From NCBI GenBank assembly GCA_947499555.1, contig CANMOU010000002.1, positions 62,001 through 126,000 of the forward strand: DNA of 64,000 bases, read 5' to 3'. This document shows, in pieces, positions 7,965 to 16,110 of this stretch. The notes below the pieces were generated by a model. The model had not been told where the DNA came from, searched no databases, and was given only the letters and a program-made list of their open reading frames with translations. A program made the position numbers and the translations under genes. The DNA comes from an uncultured Roseovarius sp. Its GTDB lineage: Bacteria; Pseudomonadota; Alphaproteobacteria; Rhodobacterales; Rhodobacteraceae. Every line of letters starts with the position of its first letter. Position 1 is the stretch's first letter.

Positions 7965-9502
7965 GCGGTCCACCGATAGAGCCAGACCTCGGACGCCTTT
8001 TTGCCGTCCTTGCGCAGTTGCGCGCGCAGCTCGACATGGCGCCGTTCACCGGGATCGAAGGAAAAGGCCAGGCGCAGGCCGCCCGTGGCCGGATTGCGCT
8101 GAAGAACGCCTTCGCTTGTTTCGACATGAGGCGAGCGCGTGTGCACATCGATGGCTTCAGGTCCGTCATCGAAAAGCGGACTGTCCTCAAAATCGATGAC
8201 AACCACGCGTCCTTCGCCAAAGAGCTTTCGGCCCATGGCCGTGTTCAGCACCTTGGGCAGCTTGTCCTGGATCGGTGCCTCTGCCCCCCAAGTCAGGCGA
8301 TAGGCGAGATCAACTTGCTGCCCTGCTTGCATCGGTTCAGCCGGACGCCAGTAGGCGACAATATTGTCGTAAATTTCTTCCGCTGTGGGGATCTCGACCA
8401 GGGTGACTGCGCCTTTGCCCCAATCGCCCTTGGGTTCGACCCAAAGGCCCGGGCGGTTGTGGTAAAGCGCTTCGAGATCGGCGTAGTCCGCAAGCTCTCG
8501 CGCACGCTGCATCAGGCCGAAACCGCGAGGGTTGTTGTCCACAAAGCTTGAAATCTGAAGTTGAAGCGGGTTGGCCAAAGGCCGCCAGATGACCTCTCCA
8601 TTGCCGTTCCACATCATCAAGCCATCGTTGTCATGGACCGCCGGGCGGAAATCATCAAACCGGTGGCGGTTCGTCTCGTCGAAAAGGAACATCGACGTCA
8701 GCGGGCCGATACCAACATTGTCCAGCTCGACACGCGGGAAAAGCGTTGCTTCGACGTCCATGATGCAATCGGGCCCGGGGGTAATATCAAACCGATAAGC
8801 CCCGGTGACGCTGGGGCTGTCCATCAGGGCATGCACGACCATGTTCTTCTGGTCCGATCCCGGCGCTTCCAGCCAGAATTTCACGAAATCGGGGAACTCT
8901 TCGCCCTCGGGGGCGCCCGTGCGCAAGGCCAGGCCGCGACCCGAAAGACCGTAGGTTTGCCCGATGCCAATGGCACGGAAGTAGCTGGCACCCTGGAAAA
9001 CGCAGAACTCGGTCTTGAATTCGGGATGCCCCAGATCTGTGCGCAGGCGCAGGCCGGAATAGCCCAAGGTTTCTGCCGTTTTGATCAGGTCGGGAACCAG
9101 CTTGCCCTTGTTGAAATTGTCGAGTGTGAACGGCACCGGTTCGGCCATGTCGCTCTCGACGGAATAGATTTTGGTGGCGCGCGCGAAGTACAGGCCCGGC
9201 GCAAAGAAATCGACCTCGTAGGAGCGATCCGTGCCTGCCCAGAGCGCGTTTTTGCGCGGGAAGCGGATATCGCGGTACTGATCATAGGTCAGGTTTTGCC
9301 AGTCTTCCGGCACCATATCGCGGGGTTTGTAGGCGCGAGAGGCCAGATCACGGGCCATGTCGATCAGAGCGTCACGAGAAAATTCTGATCCGGCCGTGGC
9401 CCAGGCCGGATTTGGCGCAAGACCTTGAAGCAGCGCGGCAGCGGCAGCCCCGCCAAGAAGTGAGCGGCGCGTCATGCGCGCAGAGATGGCAGAGCGCGTC
9501 AT
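7961..9502 (-). CDS. opgG: glucan biosynthesis protein OpgG/OpgD (Tat-exported)
   Basis: About 513 residues; a periplasmic member of the OpgG/OpgD (MdoG) family needed to build or branch osmoregulated periplasmic glucans. The N-terminus has a twin-arginine signal (MTRRSLLGG followed by alanine-rich hydrophobic residues). That is more typical of OpgD than of Sec-exported enterobacterial OpgG. The family core is visible in FRAIGIGQTYGLSGRGLALRTG and in the C-terminal WRP.EPM.AG.Q.DLAYRLTWG region. The ATG at 9502 overlaps the opgC stop (ATGA). It lies between opgC and opgH, so the whole synthesis set is co-transcribed. Confidence 0.92.
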   Translation of the reverse strand: MTRSAISARMTRRSLLGGAAAAALLQGLAPNPAWATAGSEFSRDALIDMARDLASRAYKPRDMVPEDWQNLTYDQYRDIRFPRKNALWAGTDRSYEVDFFAPGLYFARATKIYSVESDMAEPVPFTLDNFNKGKLVPDLIKTAETLGYSGLRLRTDLGHPEFKTEFCVFQGASYFRAIGIGQTYGLSGRGLALRTGAPEGEEFPDFVKFWLEAPGSDQKNMVVHALMDSPSVTGAYRFDITPGPDCIMDVEATLFPRVELDNVGIGPLTSMFLFDETNRHRFDDFRPAVHDNDGLMMWNGNGEVIWRPLANPLQLQISSFVDNNPRGFGLMQRARELADYADLEALYHNRPGLWVEPKGDWGKGAVTLVEIPTAEEIYDNIVAYWRPAEPMQAGQQVDLAYRLTWGAEAPIQDKLPKVLNTAMGRKLFGEGRVVVIDFEDSPLFDDGPEAIDVHTRSPHVETSEGVLQRNPATGGLRLAFSFDPGERRHVELRAQLRKDGKKASEVWLYRWTA

Positions 9503-10815
9503 GCCTGGCCTCCGACAACAGCGCGCTTGGGCTTCCATGGTGATGATTTAAACCAGCCCGCGACATAGGCGCATACGACAAGCAATGCGAAGCCGACAAG
9601 GTTCACAAGCGCATTGATCCACGGATCACGAACGAACCGGGTGCCTTCCAGCGTTGACGTTTCATCAAGCCAGACACCCAGGAACCGCGCCAGAAGCATC
9701 GAGAAGACAAACACGGCAAGAGATTGTTGTCCGACCTTCATGATGATGTTGTTGACCACCCAGGACCAGATGCGTCCGACCTTCAGATACTTGCCGCCCT
9801 CGCCAACAGCCGCCCAGGCCAGATACCCCAGGGACAACATGTGCAGGTAGCGGAAGATGCCGAAATCCGTCTTGCCGCGCAAAGGGGCCATGTCGCGGAA
9901 TGTCTGGCGTTGCCAACTGCGAATGTTGTCGTCCCACCATTCCGACTGCCAGCTGAAATTGCGGACACCCACGGCGGAGAACACAAAAGAGAAGAGGACA
10001 AAGGCCAAGGCCAGCCCGATCAGCCATTTGTTAACCGGTGGGCGTGGGATCCAGCCGATCATGAGGGCAAAGCCTGTGAAGAAGCAAAGCTGCCAGCCGA
10101 ACGGGTTGAAGAACCATGGCCGGGTGTCTTTGCCTTCGGGAAACCAATATTGCGCAGGCAATTGCAGCGGCGTGATGTCAGCGTCGGTGAAAAGCTCGCC
10201 AATTTCCATATTGGCAAAGCCCCAAAGCACAAGACAGGCGCCGAGCGCGACGAAAGGATGGATCCGCGACAGCGCCATGACCAACGGGATCATGACAAGG
10301 ATCACCATATACATCGGCAGAATATCGAAATAGTTCGGCACATAGGTCAGCGTCATCAGGCCGATCAGGTTGCCTTCGATATTGTTCAGGAATGGTGCAA
10401 GATTGAGCTGATCCGTGTAGCTGCGCAGGGTGAAGCCCATATGCGCGAGACCCAACATGCACATGGTGGTGATCAGAAAGAGCCCGATATGCGCCCAGTA
10501 GACCTGCCAGGTGCGAAAGGCGATGCGGGCCGTGCCCATGCCAAGACCCTGCGTCTGGAACAGTTTTCCGAAAGCGATGGCAGAGGCCATGCCCGAGCAG
10601 AACACGAACATCTCTGTTGCATCGGAAAAGCCCCAGCGCGCCGGGATCCATCTGGTCCATAGATTGCCGGGGGTATGTGCCACCAGGATGATGAACATCG
10701 CAATGCCGCGAAAGAAATCGAGGCGCGGGTCACGCACCTTCGCTCCGGGCTGCGCCGGAGCATCCGAGCGCGCCACCGTGGCTTCAAAATCTGATGATGG
10801 CGAAATGGTCGCCAT
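9499..10815 (-). CDS. opgC: OpgC succinyltransferase-like membrane protein
   Basis: About 438 residues; a polytopic inner-membrane acyltransferase of the OpgC family that substitutes periplasmic glucans, typically with succinyl groups. The start of the first membrane segment carries RDPRLDFFRGIAMFIILVAHTPG, which contains the conserved R-LDFFRG motif. About ten hydrophobic stretches follow. I chose the ATG at 10815; an open frame extends further upstream but overlaps the TPR gene and lacks family similarity. It is the first gene of the opg operon, starting about 40 bases before the end of the TPR gene located upstream on the same strand. Confidence 0.88.
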   Translation of the reverse strand: MATISPSSDFEATVARSDAPAQPGAKVRDPRLDFFRGIAMFIILVAHTPGNLWTRWIPARWGFSDATEMFVFCSGMASAIAFGKLFQTQGLGMGTARIAFRTWQVYWAHIGLFLITTMCMLGLAHMGFTLRSYTDQLNLAPFLNNIEGNLIGLMTLTYVPNYFDILPMYMVILVMIPLVMALSRIHPFVALGACLVLWGFANMEIGELFTDADITPLQLPAQYWFPEGKDTRPWFFNPFGWQLCFFTGFALMIGWIPRPPVNKWLIGLALAFVLFSFVFSAVGVRNFSWQSEWWDDNIRSWQRQTFRDMAPLRGKTDFGIFRYLHMLSLGYLAWAAVGEGGKYLKVGRIWSWVVNNIIMKVGQQSLAVFVFSMLLARFLGVWLDETSTLEGTRFVRDPWINALVNLVGFALLVVCAYVAGWFKSSPWKPKRAVVGGQA

Positions 10816-10855
10816 GGTCGTCGTCTTTCTATTCAACAGGCAGTTGGTTCGGTTC

Positions 10856-12223
10856 TTATTCGGCGGGAACGGATGCCGTATCGTAATCGCCACGGCCAGT
10901 CGCGATCAGGGTACGGCGGGCGGCCGTATATCCGTCCTCGTGGCCGGCACGTTTCGCTTGACGGTCATCTAGGATGGCTTCGGCCTGATCCAAGAGGCCT
11001 GCGCGAATTCCTGCGTCAATTGTCATACGCTCAAAGACGTCTCGTTGAGCGTGGCTTCCGCCCGCGCGCTGCATGCCACCCCGGGCCTGTGCGAGCTTGT
11101 GGAAGGCTTCGGCATACCGCGCCTCGCCAAAGGCTTCGAGGCCTTCGGCCGCGGCAATGCCGGGATCACTCATCCGGCTACCCATTTCGCAGTTGGATTT
11201 GGCATCACGCGCGATACGCTGGAGCATCTTGCCGGTCGCCTCCGGTTTACGCTCACCTGTGAGGGCCAGCATGTAGTGCAGATCCGCAAAGATCAGGCAG
11301 CCATCTTCGGTGCGCGCCGCGCTGAGCTCTGCCAGTTCGTCCCAGCGGTCTCCGACATTGACGCCATCCAGTTCGAGCCGCATCAAAAGAGACGTGGCAT
11401 TGGAGATGTCGCGGTAATCGTCCGTCTGATCCTTGCGGATTTCGGTGTCATAAAGATCAAGCACCTGATCGACCTGACCAAGGTCGAGATGCATCAGGGC
11501 CTTGTGCCACCAGACATGGTAGCGGAAATTGTTGCAATGCGCCCAGGCGTCTTCCCGACCTGAGAGCCATGCAAGGCCCTTTTCGGCATTTGCCGTCATG
11601 TCGTGAACATGGGCCACAGCATGCAGGCCCCAGGCGTCATCCGGCGCCATCCACAGCGCCTGCCGCCCGGCAATCTCGGCCTTTTCGTATTCGCCGGTTT
11701 CTTCGAGCGCGAAGGAATGACATCCAAGGAGATAGCCACGGCCTTTGTGGTCCGGGGCATAGGCGGGCATCACATGTTCGACCGACTCGCGCATTCCCCT
11801 GGCATCGCCCAGCACGAACCGGATCGCGTGGCTGAGCTTCATCGCCAGCGTATCATCAGGATGATCACGCAGGATGTCTTCAAGCAGAGCAATGGCACCG
11901 CTCGGCTGACCTTCCAGCCAGATGCCAAGCGCGTCGACATAGCGCTTCTCGCGGGATGTGATCTGACCTTGGGCGCTTGCTGTCGTCGCCGCGGTATAGG
12001 CGTCTTGCGCGGTTTGCATCAACTCGCGTCGGCCAAGCAGGATGTAGAACATACCCTTGACGGCGTGACCAAGCGCGAAGTCAGGTTCTGCTTCTAGAAC
12101 ATCACCAAGATGCTTTGGAGTAACCGCCGCATGGGCGAGAAAGCCCAGCAAGGTATCGTTCCACGCCTCAAGCGCGCGCGGCTGGGTCAAGCTGGTCGGC
12201 TGACCAAAAACATCAAACTGCAT
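10856..12223 (-). CDS. tetratricopeptide repeat protein, TTC38 family
   Basis: About 455 residues of helical repeats with no signal peptide, in the pattern of the tetratricopeptide repeat protein 38 family. Examples are a FALGHAVKGMFYILLG repeat, SREKRYVDALGIWLEG, HPDDTLAMKLSHAI and the histidine-rich AHCNNFRYHVWWHKALMHLDLG. The family is common in proteobacteria and animals and has no firm function. An in-frame ATG at 12235 directly abuts the AAGGA sequence, so the ATG at 12223 with better spacing is preferred. It lies upstream of opgC on the same strand, 40 bases away, and could be co-transcribed with the glucan genes. Confidence 0.8.
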   Translation of the reverse strand: MQFDVFGQPTSLTQPRALEAWNDTLLGFLAHAAVTPKHLGDVLEAEPDFALGHAVKGMFYILLGRRELMQTAQDAYTAATTASAQGQITSREKRYVDALGIWLEGQPSGAIALLEDILRDHPDDTLAMKLSHAIRFVLGDARGMRESVEHVMPAYAPDHKGRGYLLGCHSFALEETGEYEKAEIAGRQALWMAPDDAWGLHAVAHVHDMTANAEKGLAWLSGREDAWAHCNNFRYHVWWHKALMHLDLGQVDQVLDLYDTEIRKDQTDDYRDISNATSLLMRLELDGVNVGDRWDELAELSAARTEDGCLIFADLHYMLALTGERKPEATGKMLQRIARDAKSNCEMGSRMSDPGIAAAEGLEAFGEARYAEAFHKLAQARGGMQRAGGSHAQRDVFERMTIDAGIRAGLLDQAEAILDDRQAKRAGHEDGYTAARRTLIATGRGDYDTASVPAE

Positions 12224-12403
12224 TCTTACATCCATTCCTTACGCGGTCAGGCCCGCTGCTTGTAACTAGCAAACAGATAGGTCTAGCGCATAACGGTATC
12301 GGTGGGTCTGACGAATTGGTGAAGACGCGTGTGAAGTTTCGTTATCTTTCGTGCGGGTTTTTGCCGAAAACGGTAACAAAATAGGCCGATTGACCTTAAA
12401 AGT

Positions 12404-12421
12404 CAGTGTCTTGTGACACTG
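12404..12421. promoter_or_regulatory. perfect inverted repeat, possible operator
   Basis: CAGTGTC and GACACTG flank a 4-base TTGT spacer, giving a perfect 7+7 dyad. It lies about 180 bases upstream of the TPR gene start on the minus strand. It could be a repressor or activator site for the TPR-opgCGH direction, or a small hairpin. No T-run follows it. Functional assignment is inference only. Confidence 0.35.
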
Positions 12422-12500
12422 CGCTGGCCCGAAGTTGGCCTCAAAATGCTGCACTGCAACATTCGAATCACGAAACAGACCCGATTCCACTGACGCTGAT

Positions 12501-12538
12501 CTGCCTAATTTTTGGCGCTTCGCTCAAAAAACGGGCAG
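12501..12538 (-). terminator. terminator-like hairpin after the TPP enzyme gene
   Basis: An outer CTGCC/GGCAG pair encloses TTTTTG-GCG-CTT-CGC-T-CAAAAA, which can fold into a long stem with one bulged base. It begins 12 bases after the stop of the TPP enzyme gene on the minus strand. The A/T part lies within the stem rather than after it, so it is not a textbook intrinsic terminator. Confidence 0.4.
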
Positions 12539-12549
12539 TATAAGATTGC

Positions 12550-14172
12550 CTAGATGCGCCCGTCGTAGCCGCCCTGATCGATCTCGGCAGCGATAACGGT
12601 AAAGCGATCGGCCTTCAGTGCCTCTTTCAGTGCCGCGCGCAATTCGGATCGGGACGTCACGGTATGGCCATACCCGCCGAAAGCGCGCCCCATCGCGGCA
12701 AAATCATGCCGCACAAAATCGACCCCACGATTTGTCAGCTGTCTTTGGCGCTGCTTCAGTTCGATCAGGGCAAGACTGGCATCGACAAAGACGAGAAAAA
12801 TGGGGGCAACATCCATTTCTGCGGCACTGGCCAGTTCACCGGCCACCATAAGAAATCCAGCGTCACCCGAGAAGCTGATCACCGGTCGGTCGGGTTCTGC
12901 CAATTTGAGGCCCATGGCCATCGGCACTGCGCATCCCATCGTGCAAAGAGCAGAGGATTGGATCAAGCCCCGGGGCTCGTCACACCGCCACATCTGACTG
13001 AGCAGGATACGATGCGCCCCGCTATCCGCCGTGGCCAGTGTCGTCTTGGGCATCACCGCGCGCGTTTCGGCAATGACCGCCGCCGGGCCCCAGTCATCAT
13101 CTTGCGGGAAAGCATCGGCGAGCGCTTCTTGCACCTTCAGCGGCTCACCACCAGCCCATGTTGCGCGCGTGGGTGTCGTATTGGCCAGCATCTCAAGCGT
13201 CTCGCACGTGTCGGCCACGAAATTCAGCGTCGCCTGGTGCATGTAATGCGTGTTTGGCACGGCGGCGATATCAATCACCATCTGCTTTGCCGGGTCGAAC
13301 GCATCGCGCCAGCCCACGCGCATTTCTATCGGATCATAGCCGATGCAAAGTACGAGATCCGCTTGTGCGACCAGTGGCAAAAGATGTTTGTCCGCCAGTG
13401 GCGACAGCCCGGCACCGCCAAGACAAAGCGGGTGGTCCTCGGGCAAGATCCCCTTTGCCTTGTAGGTCGTGATGAAGGGGATGTTGAACTGTTCCAGAAA
13501 GGCCTGCAGCACGGTTTGAGAGTCGTCATAGAGCACATCAAGACCGATAATGGCGATCGGGCGGTCCGTTTTGGCCAGCGCATCGCGCGCTTTGGCAGCA
13601 TCACCACCGCGCGGCGCGACGGTGCTTGCCACCGGCCGCATCGGGCACGCGGCATCGGCTGGCACGGGCTGGTCGGCAACACTGATCGGCACATCGATAT
13701 GCACAGGTCCGCAGCGTGGCTCGGTCGCAATGGCCACGGCCTTGTCAGCAATGATCCCGGCGCCCGCAGCGGTCAGGCGAAAGCTTTGCTTGGTGATCGG
13801 TCGCAAGACCTGTTGGTGATCGAGAACCTGATGTGTGTAGGTCAGCGCCTCGTCGGCATCAACACAGCCCGAGAGCACGATCATCGGCACGCGATCCTGT
13901 TCAGCATTGGCAATGACATTGACGCCGTTCATTGCGCCGGGGCCAACGGTTGCCAACAGGATCGCCGGGGCACCATCGCGGTGGTGCACGCCCTCGGCCA
14001 TGAAGCCACCGGCATTTTCATGCTTGATCAGGTGAAACCGAATGCCAGCCTGCTCCAGCGCATCGACAAGCGTCAGGACCTCTCCGCCGGGCATACCGAA
14101 CGCGTGGCGGCAACCGGCTTGATAAAGCCGCTCAGCAAGAACATCCGCGGCGCGCTTGGGTCTTGAGGTCAT
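12550..14172 (-). CDS. thiamine pyrophosphate-dependent enzyme, acetolactate synthase-like
   Basis: A 540-residue three-domain ThDP enzyme. The N-terminal PYR domain has the catalytic Glu52 in LIKHENAGG, a central domain follows, and the C-terminal PP domain has GDAGFLM as the start of the metal/ThDP-binding motif (residues near 435). The ATG at 14172 has AAGGA about six bases upstream; longer in-frame extension lacks similarity. It resembles acetolactate synthase large subunits, but no small subunit (ilvH) is adjacent. A catabolic 2-oxoacid decarboxylase or carboligase is therefore as likely as branched-chain amino acid synthesis. The neighbouring DUF302 gene gives no clue to substrate. Confidence 0.82.
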   Translation of the reverse strand: MTSRPKRAADVLAERLYQAGCRHAFGMPGGEVLTLVDALEQAGIRFHLIKHENAGGFMAEGVHHRDGAPAILLATVGPGAMNGVNVIANAEQDRVPMIVLSGCVDADEALTYTHQVLDHQQVLRPITKQSFRLTAAGAGIIADKAVAIATEPRCGPVHIDVPISVADQPVPADAACPMRPVASTVAPRGGDAAKARDALAKTDRPIAIIGLDVLYDDSQTVLQAFLEQFNIPFITTYKAKGILPEDHPLCLGGAGLSPLADKHLLPLVAQADLVLCIGYDPIEMRVGWRDAFDPAKQMVIDIAAVPNTHYMHQATLNFVADTCETLEMLANTTPTRATWAGGEPLKVQEALADAFPQDDDWGPAAVIAETRAVMPKTTLATADSGAHRILLSQMWRCDEPRGLIQSSALCTMGCAVPMAMGLKLAEPDRPVISFSGDAGFLMVAGELASAAEMDVAPIFLVFVDASLALIELKQRQRQLTNRGVDFVRHDFAAMGRAFGGYGHTVTSRSELRAALKEALKADRFTVIAAEIDQGGYDGRI

Positions 14173-14263
14173 GAGAGTTCCTTGGCAATTCGTTTGCCCC
14201 GACATTGCTGGGATTGCGGCAGGAGGCAAGCCCCGATCACGCCACTGTTATGCCCGACCCCGC

Positions 14264-14740
14264 CTATTGTGTTGCCGCAACAGCAACGCGGGCGAAGATT
14301 TCATCAAGCTCCTTGGCCAGCACGGCAAGCGCATCACCGCCTTCCGGCGCATAGGGCGCGAAAACGAAACTTGGACGTTTGTAAGACAAGGTCGCTGTGC
14401 CGTCTTGGTTCTCGGTGACGTAAAACCGAATAGGCGCTTCGATCATGGCCGCTGTGGATGTGGCAAGCACCTTGACCGCAAAATCGTTGTTGAAGGCGCC
14501 GATGACCACATTGCCCGGGATTGTGATCCCGCGACTGGCTGCGGCCTTTGTTGGTCCGGCCTGGGTCACGACGATCAGACCGTTGGCCTTGATCGCCGCA
14601 CGGGTGTCGCTGACAAGCGCCTCATGCGTTTTGGATGTTGGCAAGACCTCAAAGCCATCCTGCGCCGCCATGTCAGCGGCCAATGCCTGAGCGCAAAGCA
14701 GAAACACGCTGAGGCAGGCCGACAGTAACCTGAAAAACAT
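14264..14740 (-). CDS. exported DUF302 protein
   Basis: A 158-residue protein with a clear Sec signal peptide (about residues 1-21, ending in ALAAD). A DUF302 domain follows: a phase of strands with GLIVVTQAGPTKAAASRG and the conserved later segment PGNVVIGAFNNDFAVKVLATS. It then has PIRFYVTENQDGTATLSY, also typical. DUF302 proteins are small periplasmic or cytoplasmic alpha/beta domains of unknown function. The gene precedes the TPP enzyme gene in transcription by about 90 bases and could share its promoter. Confidence 0.82.
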   Translation of the reverse strand: MFFRLLSACLSVFLLCAQALAADMAAQDGFEVLPTSKTHEALVSDTRAAIKANGLIVVTQAGPTKAAASRGITIPGNVVIGAFNNDFAVKVLATSTAAMIEAPIRFYVTENQDGTATLSYKRPSFVFAPYAPEGGDALAVLAKELDEIFARVAVAATQ

Positions 14741-14840
14741 CTAAACCCCCTTTAATGTTGTCACATGCAAGTCTTACGAAGTTGCGCGGGTCAGCGGGGT
14801 CACGTTTGCTTGTTGGGCGCGAATCTGCCGGACGGACACG

Positions 14841-14868
14841 AAAAAGGCCCCGAAAAATTGGGGCCTTA
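14841..14868 (-). terminator. intrinsic terminator of mcl1
   Basis: AAGGCCCC (14844-14851) and GGGGCCTT (14860-14867) form a perfect 8-base stem with an 8-base loop. Read on the minus strand it is followed by a run of five T. It lies about 22 bases after the stop codon of the malyl-CoA lyase gene, a classic position for rho-independent termination. Confidence 0.9.
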
Positions 14869-14889
14869 ATCGCTTTTCCTTCATCGTGA

Positions 14890-15849
14890 TCAACCTTTGG
14901 CGATCATCTCGGCGGATTTCACGATCACCTCGGCTTGCTTAATCGACGCAATGTCGATCAAACGGCCTTTGTAGGTGGTGGCCCCGAGGCCCTTGGCCTT
15001 GGCATCTTCCATCGCAGCAAGGATTTCGCGCGCTTCCTGCACCGACTCTTCTGATGGCGTGAAGATCGCGTTACAGGCGTCGACCTGATTGGGGTGAATG
15101 GCCCATTTACCGACCATGCCCAGAGTCAGTGACCGCAGCGCTTGCGCCTTGAAGCCCTCGGGGTCGGAGAAATCACCAAAGGGTCCGTCGACAGGCAAAA
15201 GACCATGGGTCCGGCAGGCCGCGACGATGTTGGCGGTGGCCCAGTGCCATGGGTCACCCCAGTAGTTTTCGCCATTGCGATGCATGTAATAGTTTTCCTG
15301 CGTTCCGCCGATGCCGGTGGTTTGCATGCCCATATAGGCCGCGAAATCCGCCGCGCCGAGGCTCATGGCCTGCATGCGTGGGCTGCCCTTGGCGATGTCT
15401 TCCACATGCGCTATGCCCATCGCGGTTTCGATAATGCACTCAAAAGCGAGGCGCTTTTTGTGGCCCATCGCAATCTCGATCGAGCTGACGAGCGCGTCGA
15501 CCGCATAGATATCGTCACCAGAGCCCGCCTTTGGGATCATGATCATATCCAGACGGCCATTGGTTTGCTCAAGCAGATCCACAACGTCCTTGTACCAGTA
15601 TTGCGTATCAAGCCCGTTGATCCGCACGCTGAGCGTCTTGTTGCCCCAGTCAATGTCATTGATCGCTTCAATGGCATTCTTGCGGGCGATGTCCTTGTCC
15701 GAGGGCGCGACCGCATCTTCGAGGTCGAGGTTGATCACATCCGCTTTGGAGGCAGCCATTTTCTCGAACAGAGCCGGATTGGATGCCGGGCCAAAGAGCT
15801 GGCATCGGTTGGGACGAGCCGGTGCAGGTGGTTGTGGGCGGAAACTCAT
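14890..15849 (-). CDS. mcl1: L-malyl-CoA/beta-methylmalyl-CoA lyase
   Basis: A 319-residue CitE-like lyase that cleaves beta-methylmalyl-CoA into glyoxylate and propionyl-CoA, and L-malyl-CoA into acetyl-CoA and glyoxylate, in the ethylmalonyl-CoA pathway. It closely follows the Rhodobacter Mcl1 sequence as I remember it: the start RPNRCQLFGP, the acidic VINLDLEDAVAP, MIMIPKAG, the metal/CoA region FECIIETAMGIAHVE, MSLGAADFAAYMGM and MVGKWAIHPNQV. Length equals the family norm. It is monocistronic, with a strong terminator downstream and an inverted repeat (15906-15923) in its upstream region. The gene points to C2 assimilation without the classical glyoxylate shunt. Confidence 0.95.
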   Translation of the reverse strand: MSFRPQPPAPARPNRCQLFGPASNPALFEKMAASKADVINLDLEDAVAPSDKDIARKNAIEAINDIDWGNKTLSVRINGLDTQYWYKDVVDLLEQTNGRLDMIMIPKAGSGDDIYAVDALVSSIEIAMGHKKRLAFECIIETAMGIAHVEDIAKGSPRMQAMSLGAADFAAYMGMQTTGIGGTQENYYMHRNGENYWGDPWHWATANIVAACRTHGLLPVDGPFGDFSDPEGFKAQALRSLTLGMVGKWAIHPNQVDACNAIFTPSEESVQEAREILAAMEDAKAKGLGATTYKGRLIDIASIKQAEVIVKSAEMIAKG

Positions 15850-15905
15850 TTTCAGGACCTCTTTGTTAAATTCTTGCCGAAAGGCGCTGCGCGACAGCTA
15901 TAAAA

Positions 15906-15923
15906 TTGCGCGCAGACGCGCAA
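15906..15923. promoter_or_regulatory. mcl1: inverted repeat upstream of mcl1, possible operator
   Basis: TTGCGCG and CGCGCAA flank a 4-base CAGA spacer, a perfect 7+7 dyad lying 57-74 bases upstream of the mcl1 start. Short-chain acyl-CoA-responsive RamB/PccR-type (ScfR) regulators bind TTTGC...GCAAA-like dyads near genes of this pathway. The outer TTGC/GCAA match is suggestive, but the core is GC-rich, so the assignment is tentative. Confidence 0.4.
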
Positions 15924-15962
15924 GATGGTCGAAACATTCGGTGCAATCCAGTGCGCGCATCA

Positions 15963-15995
15963 GATTATTTCGGAGATTATTCGAAGATTATCGGA
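15963..15995 (+). repeat. three short direct repeats (GATTAT-TCGRA) between mcl1 and dgcN
   Basis: Three imperfect copies of GATTAT(T)TCGGA/GATTATTCGAA/GATTATCGGA begin at 15963, 15975 and 15986. The spacing of 12 and 11 bases places them on the same face of the helix. They sit in the divergent region between mcl1 and the D-glutamate genes and could be a cooperative regulator-binding array. No regulator gene is adjacent. Confidence 0.45.
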
Positions 15996-16023
15996 TACCC
16001 GCGAAGAATTTTGCGAAATCAAC

Positions 16024-16031
16024 TGTATACA
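16024..16031. promoter_or_regulatory. TGTATACA palindrome upstream of dgcN
   Basis: An 8-base perfect palindrome, CTGTATACAT in context, located 80 bases upstream of the dgcN start. The GT-AT-AC core fits the loose consensus of FadR-type GntR regulators. It could be the operator for the D-glutamate operon. A single short palindrome is weak evidence. Confidence 0.3.
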
Positions 16032-16110
16032 TTGGTATTTTCACGATGAAATCGCATGAATTTCGACGCAAACTGCGCCCGATTCTAAATCCTGGGTTGG
16101 GAGACGCGTC

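Larger units (their letters stand above)
12224..12549. other. gene-free stretch upstream of the TPR gene
   Basis: About 326 bases between the 5' end of the TPR gene and the 3' end of the TPP enzyme gene, visibly richer in A and T than the flanks. I see no convincing coding sequence. It holds a perfect 7-base inverted repeat (12404-12421) and a terminator-like hairpin (12501-12538), each listed separately. A promoter for the TPR-opg direction is expected here, but I cannot define -35 and -10 boxes with confidence. Confidence 0.6.

Noticed and set aside
12266-12490. Minus-strand 74-codon frame in the gap upstream of the TPR gene
   Set aside because: No ribosome binding site, no recognisable product, and it spans a perfect inverted repeat more likely to be regulatory.
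12664-14166. Open frame of 500 codons on the plus strand opposite the TPP enzyme gene
   Set aside because: Antisense shadow of a conserved enzyme; no ribosome binding site and no domain seen.
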